Shown piece after piece: positions 6,197 to 11,361 of a stretch of DNA of 15,104 nucleotides. The notes beneath the pieces were generated by a model, which was not told the DNA's origin, searched no databases, and saw only the letters and a list, made by a program, of their open reading frames with translations. This DNA is from Patescibacteria group bacterium (GTDB taxonomy: Bacteria > Patescibacteria > UBA1384 > JAMDBS01), in the NCBI GenBank assembly GCA_023487325.1, contig JAMDBS010000116.1, forward strand, positions 1 to 15,104. Direction: 5' to 3'. Made by a program: the position numbers and the translations under genes. Position 1 is the stretch's first letter. Each line of letters starts with the position of its first letter.

Positions 6197-6463
6197 ATTT
6201 CTAATTTCTAATTTCCCACGCCCGCATCGCCAGCGAAGCGTGGCGGGCAGGTAATCAAATCCCAATGACCTCCGATGGAGTCCGCATACTCCGGACTCAT
6301 ACGGAGTCATCGGACAAATCATTTAAACAAAATAACCCAGCAGTAGAGCAAAGCCACTACTACGGGGCAGGCATTTAAGCATTTAAACATTTGGGAATTC
6401 ATTGGAAATTGGATATTGGGAATTATTTAGGTTAATTAGGTCAATTAGACATTAGGTTAATTT
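6197..6463. repeat. Composite intergenic repeat region between ftsQ and recJ
   Basis: No gene is seen here. The stretch is a mosaic of repeat modules: TTTCTAATTTC words at 6196-6212 and an opposing GGAATTCATTGGAAATTGG-type module at 6392-6425; a GC-rich stem-loop at 6218-6242 (CCCGC...GCGGG); an imperfect palindrome at about 6270-6312 built on GGAGTCC/GGACTC; a stem-loop at 6338-6365 (CCCAGCAGTAG with CTACTACGGGG); short CATTTAA tandem copies at 6370-6391; and TTAGGTTAATTAGG words up to the recJ start. The GC-rich stems differ sharply from the AT-rich surroundings, suggesting inserted hairpin elements. The recJ promoter is not identifiable. Confidence 0.7.
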
Positions 6464-8194
6464 ATGAAACAATGGGTTATTCGGGCTAAGAAATCAGATA
6501 ACATTGTTGAACAGTTGCTTATTAACCGCAAGATTCCCAAGAAAGATTGGGATAATTTTTTGCATCCTCAATATGAAAATCTGCTGGATCCTAGGGATTT
6601 AAATGATATTGATAAGGCAGTTGGTAGGATTATTCAAGCAATAAATAACAAAGAAACTATTGGGATTTTTGCCGATTATGATGCAGATGGAGTGACGGGT
6701 GCGGCAATTTTGGCTAATTTTTTTGACTATATCGGCGCAAAAACCGCTGTTTATATTCCCTCGCGCGAAGAAGGCTATGGACTTAACGAAAACGGGTTGA
6801 AGGATCTGCGCAAACATGGCTGTAAATTGATAATCACAGTTGATTTGGGTATCACTGGCAAAGAACAGGTCAAAACGGCTAAAAAATTAGACATGGATGT
6901 TATTATCACCGATCATCACTTGTTCAAAGCCAATCAGCTGCCCAAAGATTCCTTGGCTTTAGTGCACCCCCAGCTTTCCAAAAAATATGCCAACAAGGAA
7001 CTAACCGGCGGCGGCGTTGCTTTCAAGCTAATTCAGGCAATTGCCCAGAAATTAGGAAAGCCTAGCCAACATCAGTTAAAATGGTTTTTAGACATGGCCG
7101 CTGTCAGCACTGTTTGTGATATGGCGCCTTTGATCGGTGAAAATAGGGCCATTACTAAATTTGGCATGAAAGTGTTGGCCAAAACCAAAAATATTGGCTT
7201 GGAAGAATTGATGAAAACTGCTCGGGTTGATTTGGAAAAAATTTCTACTTATACCCTAAGCTTTCAAATCGGACCGAGAATTAATGCACCGGGACGAATG
7301 GACCACGCGCAAATTTCCTATTATCTTTTGACCACTAGAAATAGACATGAAGCAAAGGAGATTGCTAATAAATTGGATAAAATCAATCGTCAAAGACAAG
7401 ATGATTTGGGCAAAGCCATAATTGAAGCAGTGGAGCAAGTTGAAAAGAAAGGCTTATTAAAAAATAAGATAATTTTGGTGAAAGATAAAAAATGGTCAGA
7501 AGGCATTATCGGCTTGATTGCCGGCAGACTTACTGAAAAATTTTGTCGGCCAGTGATTGTTTTTCACGAAGGCGAGAAGGAGCTAAAAGGTTCGGCGCGA
7601 TCAATCAGCGAATTTCATATCTTGGAAGCCTTGGATGGCGCCAAAAAGTTTATCATTAAATATGGCGGACATGCCGGCGCAGCCGGGATGCAAGTTAGCA
7701 AAAATAATTATTCGAAGCTACATAAAAAATTGATAGAAATTGCCGATATTAAATTAAGCGATAAAGATTTGAACCCCAAAATTAAAATAGACGCGGAAGT
7801 TAAGCCTCCGAAGATCAATTTGGCGTTGTTTGATGAAATCAAAAAATTGGAACCGTTTGGTATGGGAAATTCCCGGCCGGTATTTTTGACTCGGAGATTA
7901 GCTATTAGTCGTTTGCAGTTAGTAGGGAAAGACCAAAAGCATTTAAAGTTATTATTGAGCCCCAGCCAAAAGCCAATAGCTAATAGCCCTGCCTTGCCGG
8001 TCTTCGACTCCGAGGCTCAGACTCGAGGAGCAGGCAGGCAACAGCTAGATGCCATATCATTCAATTGCGAAACATGTCACAAAGACTTGCAAATTGGCGA
8101 AATTGTTGATACAGTATATTCTCTTGACGAGAATATTTGGAATGGAAGCAGAAAGGTCCAATTAAAAATTCTGGATATTCAGAAGTCGAGATAA
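6464..8194 (+). CDS. recJ: Single-stranded-DNA-specific exonuclease RecJ
   Basis: A 5'-to-3' single-strand DNA exonuclease of the DHH superfamily used in recombination and mismatch/base-excision repair. The 576-aa protein has motif I DYDADGVTG (71-79), TVDLGIT (125-131), motif III DHH (150-152), GGGVAFKL, the APGRM segment, and the DHHA1 motif GGHAGAAGM, followed by the RecJ OB-type domain. The Mn-binding Asp/His set is intact. Start at ATG 6464 has a weak TAGG 8 nt upstream. In the C-terminal OB domain, between KHLKLLLS and LDAISFN, residues about 501-526 are coded by inserted repeat sequence (7964-8040) in a loop that normally holds only a few residues (such as DGSGRT). The catalytic core is untouched, so the enzyme is probably active. 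Confidence 0.95.
   Translation: MKQWVIRAKKSDNIVEQLLINRKIPKKDWDNFLHPQYENLLDPRDLNDIDKAVGRIIQAINNKETIGIFADYDADGVTGAAILANFFDYIGAKTAVYIPSREEGYGLNENGLKDLRKHGCKLIITVDLGITGKEQVKTAKKLDMDVIITDHHLFKANQLPKDSLALVHPQLSKKYANKELTGGGVAFKLIQAIAQKLGKPSQHQLKWFLDMAAVSTVCDMAPLIGENRAITKFGMKVLAKTKNIGLEELMKTARVDLEKISTYTLSFQIGPRINAPGRMDHAQISYYLLTTRNRHEAKEIANKLDKINRQRQDDLGKAIIEAVEQVEKKGLLKNKIILVKDKKWSEGIIGLIAGRLTEKFCRPVIVFHEGEKELKGSARSISEFHILEALDGAKKFIIKYGGHAGAAGMQVSKNNYSKLHKKLIEIADIKLSDKDLNPKIKIDAEVKPPKINLALFDEIKKLEPFGMGNSRPVFLTRRLAISRLQLVGKDQKHLKLLLSPSQKPIANSPALPVFDSEAQTRGAGRQQLDAISFNCETCHKDLQIGEIVDTVYSLDENIWNGSRKVQLKILDIQKSR
7964..8040 (+). repeat. Composite repeat inserted in frame in recJ
   Basis: Positions 7964-7988 are AGCCAAAAGCCAATAGC-type words like those in murC; 7988-8038 is a GC-rich stem-loop with ends CCTGCC (7988-7993) and GGCAGG (8033-8038) and an inner pairing CTCCGAG (8008-8014) with CTCGAGGAG (8022-8030). 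The two modules together keep the frame open and code for a surface loop including SQKPIANSP. The hairpin style matches modules at 6218-6365. Confidence 0.7.
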
Positions 8195-8237
8195 GATAAA
8201 TTCGTACTTTTAAAATTTGAAATACAGTAAATCTTGT

Positions 8238-8247
8238 AAAGGCAGGT
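8238..8247 (+). promoter_or_regulatory. Ribosome-site leader shared with the next gene (copy 1)
   Basis: AAAGGCAGGT lies 6 nt before the ATG at 8254. The identical 10-mer precedes the next gene's ATG by 7 nt (8737-8746). It contains AGG/AGGT suited to the anti-Shine-Dalgarno and may give the two genes matched translation. Confidence 0.5.
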
Positions 8248-8253
8248 GTAGTT

Positions 8254-8685
8254 ATGGCTATGACTTTTACGAATCTCGCTAGTAGGCTCATAGTGAGGCT
8301 TAAAGGTGTATGGCTTAGGGATCGCGAAGGTGATGCATCCCCTTGGCATCTATGGGTTGCTATAACAGAATTATTTCATGAAAATCAGAAAGTCACGGAA
8401 ATATTTGACAAATACAATATTATGCAAATGACCATACACGAAAAAGCCAAAGGTAAAGCGGTCGCAAAACCATATTTTACCAAAGAACTGAATGATATAA
8501 TTCAACAAGCTTATAAATACCATCAATACGACAGATGTATGGGAATATATTACGAACATTTAGTACTGGCAATAGTAAAATGTCCAAGTCAAGTGCGAGA
8601 GGATTTGCAAGAATTTTTGGGTGACAAATTCCCTGATTTTATCAAAGAGATCGAGGGAGCAGCCAAAAATCCCGAGCAACAGTAA
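8254..8685 (+). CDS. Stand-alone Clp N-terminal-domain-like protein
   Basis: The 143-aa protein looks like the double four-helix repeat of Clp ATPase N-domains (ClpA/ClpC R domain) without any ATPase module. Repeat 1 is at about residues 5-60 (FTNLASRLI...SPWHLWVAITEL) and repeat 2 at about 75-131 (FTKELNDIIQQAY...YYEHLVLAIVKCPSQVREDLQEFLG); the FT start of each repeat and the HL motif of each second helix (32-33, 102-103) match the family pattern. Such N-domains bind adaptors, substrates or phospho-arginine in Clp proteases, so a decoy, adaptor or substrate-recruiting role is possible. The assignment rests on pattern recognition and is moderate. It precedes a 127-aa gene by 68 nt, and both end at a shared terminator. 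No signal peptide or membrane segment is seen. Confidence 0.62.
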   Translation: MAMTFTNLASRLIVRLKGVWLRDREGDASPWHLWVAITELFHENQKVTEIFDKYNIMQMTIHEKAKGKAVAKPYFTKELNDIIQQAYKYHQYDRCMGIYYEHLVLAIVKCPSQVREDLQEFLGDKFPDFIKEIEGAAKNPEQQ

Positions 8686-8736
8686 ATAGCTAAGGAAGAA
8701 AAAATTTATTTCATAGCGCAGTCACTGATTTTATTG

Positions 8737-8746
8737 AAAGGCAGGT
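8737..8746 (+). promoter_or_regulatory. Ribosome-site leader shared with the previous gene (copy 2)
   Basis: AAAGGCAGGT, identical to 8238-8247 and 7 nt before ATG 8754; a further AGG lies directly before the ATG. The similarity extends to a TTG just upstream in both copies. Confidence 0.5.
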
Positions 8747-8753
8747 AATTAGG

Positions 8754-9137
8754 ATGTTTGCAACTTCCCCAGTTGAAATTGAGAGTTTGCCGGTAGGCGA
8801 ACAAATAGTATTGATTCGGGATTTTCAGAGTCGGTTAGCAGATGTTTGGATCGTAACCGATCCAGAGAAGCGCAAGGTCCGCTGTATTTCATGGACTTTA
8901 TTAAATACAGTCCCAGGCGACGATCATGATGACGATGGTGAGTTTGTTGTTGAGGGTAAAATTATTCCAAGCAATAAAAGGGACATTATGGATAGCCTGC
9001 GGTTAGTTCGTAAAAATTCTCAAGGAGGCTGCGCGATAAGTATTCCGTATGTTGATGAGGTACATATTTTTCCAAAACAAAGAAAGATCGAACGCAAGGA
9101 ATTACAAAAATTGTTGAATAGAAAAAATGTTGTTTAA
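8754..9137 (+). CDS. Hypothetical protein (127 aa), not recognised
   Basis: No family recognised. The predicted protein is soluble and mixed alpha/beta: a strand-rich first half (EQIVLIRDF, ADVWIVTD, KVRCISWTLL), a highly acidic loop DDHDDDGE (56-63) that could bind cations or be a linker, a middle segment (FVVEGKIIPSNKRDIMDSLRLV), and a basic C-terminal tail (KQRKIERKELQKLLNRK). The charge split, acidic centre and basic end, is notable. The start at ATG 8754 is supported by the AAAGGCAGGT leader. It follows the Clp N-domain-like gene and is followed after 61 nt by a terminator, so the two probably form one transcription unit and may act together; that is inference. Confidence 0.62.
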   Translation: MFATSPVEIESLPVGEQIVLIRDFQSRLADVWIVTDPEKRKVRCISWTLLNTVPGDDHDDDGEFVVEGKIIPSNKRDIMDSLRLVRKNSQGGCAISIPYVDEVHIFPKQRKIERKELQKLLNRKNVV

Positions 9138-9198
9138 ATAACTTGCGCCATCCAGCAGTATTTGATTTTTGACGATTCAAATTCATTGTTTTATTAAG

Positions 9199-9227
9199 AG
9201 AGGCTTAAAAGGCCTCTTTTTCTTTTT
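9199..9227 (+). terminator. Rho-independent terminator after the two-gene unit
   Basis: AGAGGC (9199-9204) pairs with GCCTCT (9212-9217) around a 7-nt loop and is followed by TTTTTCTTTTT. It closes the Clp N-domain-like/127-aa gene unit and separates it from radA. Confidence 0.82.
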
Positions 9228-9238
9228 GTCAAAGAATC

Positions 9239-9247
9239 TGGTAGAAT
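9239..9247 (+). promoter_or_regulatory. Putative extended -10 promoter of radA
   Basis: TGGTAGAAT, identical to the element before murC (77-85), just after the terminator. No convincing -35 at normal spacing. The radA leader from here is about 100 nt and holds an inverted repeat. Confidence 0.45.
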
Positions 9248-9259
9248 GAAGTCAAAGGA

Positions 9260-9345
9260 AATTTTCAGTTTTCAATTTACAATAAATTTTCAATTAATTA
9301 ATTTTTAAACAATAACTGTAAATTGGAAATTGATCATTGAAAATT
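9260..9345. repeat. Inverted repeat in the radA leader
   Basis: The left arm (9260-9281, ending in CAATTTACA) and right arm (9317-9345, beginning TGTAAATTGGAAATTG and ending in TTGAAAATT) are inverted copies with a short extra block in the right arm and a loop of about 35 nt rich in AATTAATT. It occupies nearly the whole leader up to 7 nt before the radA ATG. Confidence 0.65.
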
Positions 9346-9351
9346 ATATTT

Positions 9352-10650
9352 ATGTCCAAAGATAAATCAGTTTTTGTTTGTTCGCAATGTGGAGGAGAGC
9401 ATTTGCAATGGCAGGGGAGATGCCAGTTTTGTGGTGAGTGGAACACCTTGAAAGAACTAAGAACTAAGAACGAAAAACTAAAAACGAAGGATCATTTTGA
9501 TAAAGGGCCGGCGGAGATTGTTAAATTAGATCAAGTTAAGCTCAAAGATTTTTCCAGAGTCAAGACGGGGATAGGGGAGTTTGACCGGGTTTTAGGGGCT
9601 GGCATTGTTCCGGGATCAGTAATTTTATTGGGCGGAGATCCGGGAATTGGCAAATCAACAATATTGCTGCAATTGGCCGATAAGATTAAAAATACTCTTT
9701 ATGTTTCCGGCGAAGAATCAGCAGAGCAGATAAAGCTTAGAGCTGAAAGGCTGGGTATTAAAAATCCGGAATTTAGTTTGTTTACCGAAACTGATATCAG
9801 CGAGATTGTCTCTAAGCTAACAGCTAATAGCTATAAGCTAATTATCATCGACTCAATCCAGACCATGTATGTTTCTGATTATCCTTCGACGCCGGGCAGT
9901 TTAGTGCAGGTTCGTGAATCAGCTTTAAGACTGCAGCAAGCAGCCAAAGCTTTGCATATCCCCATTATCTTAGTCGGACATATGACCAAAGGCGGCGAAG
10001 TGGCTGGACCAAAAACTTTGGAACATTTGGTTGATGTAGTTTTATATCTGGAAGGTGAGCGTTACCATGATTCCAGAGTGTTGCGCGGGGCCAAGAATCG
10101 CTTTGGCGCTACTGATGAGATTGGCATTTTTGAAATGGGGGAAAAGGGGATGCAGGAAGTAAAAAATCCATCAAAAATATTTTTAGAAGAACGAGCCACT
10201 AATGTGGCAGGCTCGGTGGTGACAGCCACTATGGAAGGCACTCGTCCGCTTTTAGTGGAAATTCAGGCTCTGTGCACGCCGACCAGCTTTGGCTACCCAA
10301 AAAGAACGGCCAGCGGTTTTGATTTGAATCGCTTAAATTTGCTTGCGGCAGTCTTGATGAAACGCGCCGGTCTAAATTTGAGCACCCAGGATATTTATCT
10401 TAATATTGCCGGCGGTTTTAAGCTTAAAGATCCAGGCATTGATTTAGCGGTTTGCGCCGCCATTGCCTCGGCATTTAAGAATAAGCCTATCAATGGCAAG
10501 TTGTGTTTGTTTGGCGAGGTGGGGCTTTCCGGAGAAATTCGACGGGTGAGATTTAGTGAAAAAAGAAACCAGGAAGCTAAGAGATTGGGATTTGCATCTC
10601 TTGACGCCAAGATCAAAAACGTGTATCAATTGATTAGAGAGATTCTTTAA
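9352..10650 (+). CDS. radA: DNA repair protein RadA (Sms)
   Basis: RecA-like branch-migration ATPase/helicase of recombination. The 432-aa protein has the N-terminal zinc finger (Cys10, 13, 24, 27; CSQCGG...CQFCGEW), Walker A GGDPGIGKST (94-103), YVSGEES (117-123), Walker B LIIIDSIQ (163-170), the RadA-specific KNRFG (248-252) and the C-terminal Lon-like P domain (LNRLNLLAAVLMKRAG, FGEVGLSGEIR). ATG 9352 is chosen because it places the zinc finger at the usual distance; an in-frame TTG at 9337 lies inside the leader repeat. No Shine-Dalgarno is evident. The zinc-finger linker (33-48, LKELRTKNEKLKTK) and residues 155-163 (SKLTANSYK) are coded by repeat words. The extreme C-terminus is slightly short for the family. 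Confidence 0.95.
   Translation: MSKDKSVFVCSQCGGEHLQWQGRCQFCGEWNTLKELRTKNEKLKTKDHFDKGPAEIVKLDQVKLKDFSRVKTGIGEFDRVLGAGIVPGSVILLGGDPGIGKSTILLQLADKIKNTLYVSGEESAEQIKLRAERLGIKNPEFSLFTETDISEIVSKLTANSYKLIIIDSIQTMYVSDYPSTPGSLVQVRESALRLQQAAKALHIPIILVGHMTKGGEVAGPKTLEHLVDVVLYLEGERYHDSRVLRGAKNRFGATDEIGIFEMGEKGMQEVKNPSKIFLEERATNVAGSVVTATMEGTRPLLVEIQALCTPTSFGYPKRTASGFDLNRLNLLAAVLMKRAGLNLSTQDIYLNIAGGFKLKDPGIDLAVCAAIASAFKNKPINGKLCLFGEVGLSGEIRRVRFSEKRNQEAKRLGFASLDAKIKNVYQLIREIL
9451..9490 (+). repeat. Repeat words in the RadA linker region
   Basis: AAGAACTAAGAACTAAGAAC followed by GAAAAACTAAAAACGAAGG-type words code for the Lys-rich linker between the RadA zinc finger and ATPase domain. The direct repetition is clear; relation to the AGCTAATAGC family is plausible but not certain. 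Confidence 0.5.
9814..9842 (+). repeat. AGCTAATAGC-type repeat words inside radA
   Basis: AGCTAACAGCTAATAGCTAT plus AAGCTAATT codes for KLTANSYKL just before the Walker B strand. The same word set codes for KLKANSEKL in murC (nt 241-270), in the same reading frame. Confidence 0.55.
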
Positions 10651-10654
10651 TAAG

Positions 10655-10740
10655 TATTAAGCCACACGAATTTTATTACAAAAATATTACAAATGATTTG
10701 TGTAATTTGTGTGAAGAGATTTGTGGAGATTAACACAATT
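10655..10740 (+). repeat. Palindromic leader repeat, copy B (before the PAP2-like gene)
   Basis: Starts with TATTAAGCC and ends with GGAGATTAACACAATT; the centre is ACAAATGATTTGT. The last 27 nt closely match copy A, and its GGAG lies 18 nt before the ATG at 10747. The two arms are inverted copies, so the leader RNA could fold into a long AU-rich hairpin. Confidence 0.8.
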
Positions 10741-10746
10741 ATTATC

Positions 10747-11361
10747 ATGAACAAAAAGATTGCTTCTTTTGTTTCCAATTATTTATTAAACCCAGGAGTG
10801 CTAGCGCTGGTGATTTTGGTGATGGCAGTGCTAAGAAGCAGAATGCCGGAAAATACTTTAATCTGCTGGCTTCTGGCAATTTTGGTGCTAAATACGGCTA
10901 TTCCCGGCTTGTTTTATTTATTTTTCACCAGCCACGGCTTTGTTTTTGACGCAACTTTACAAAACAAAAAAGTCAATCGGGAAAGATTGGCTATTTTAGG
11001 GATTTTTTTAGCCCTAATTACTTTGGAACTATTGATTTTAGTTTCTACCGGCGCATATCAGCCGCTTCTGGCAGTGTTTGCCGGAGGAATTTTAACTATT
11101 GTCATAGGCGGGGCAATCACCTATTTTTGGAAAATTAGCATTCACGCCACCCTGACTACTTTTTTTGTGGCTATGATAATCTTGCTATACGGCTGGAATT
11201 TTTGGCCGGTGATATTCCTTATACCTTTGGTATTTTGGTCTCGAATAATCCTAAACCGCCACACTTTTCTACAGCTACTTTTTGGCTGCATTTTATCTTT
11301 GGCAATAGTACTGGTGACTTTTAATGTTTTCGGACTTTTATCTTTAGGATGGCTTGGCTGA
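10747..11361 (+). CDS. PAP2-like integral membrane protein
   Basis: A 204-aa polytopic protein with about six membrane segments, resembling the PAP2 (phosphatidic acid phosphatase type 2) superfamily, which dephosphorylates lipid phosphates such as undecaprenyl pyrophosphate. The clearest hit is motif 3, SRIILNRH, matching SRX5H; the acid usually four residues after this His is Gln (HTFLQ), as in a divergent subgroup. KISIHA could be the degenerate motif 2 (normally PSGH), and NKKVNRER the site of motif 1 (KX6RP), with the proline missing. Activity is therefore uncertain. ATG 10747 is preferred; an in-frame ATG at 10693 would translate through the leader repeat. It ends in TGA and overlaps the convergent PBP gene by 18 bp. 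Its place next to a PBP fits a role in the lipid carrier cycle, by inference. Confidence 0.68.
   Translation: MNKKIASFVSNYLLNPGVLALVILVMAVLRSRMPENTLICWLLAILVLNTAIPGLFYLFFTSHGFVFDATLQNKKVNRERLAILGIFLALITLELLILVSTGAYQPLLAVFAGGILTIVIGGAITYFWKISIHATLTTFFVAMIILLYGWNFWPVIFLIPLVFWSRIILNRHTFLQLLFGCILSLAIVLVTFNVFGLLSLGWLG

Noticed and set aside
7900..7930. Another repeat insertion in recJ around TTAGCTATTAGTCG
   Set aside because: The encoded segment (LAISRLQLVGKD) has normal RecJ length and fits the family pattern before KHLKL, so a chance word match is more likely.
9337..9351. TTG start for radA at 9337
   Set aside because: The extra five codons lie in the leader inverted repeat; ATG 9352 fits the usual distance to the zinc finger.
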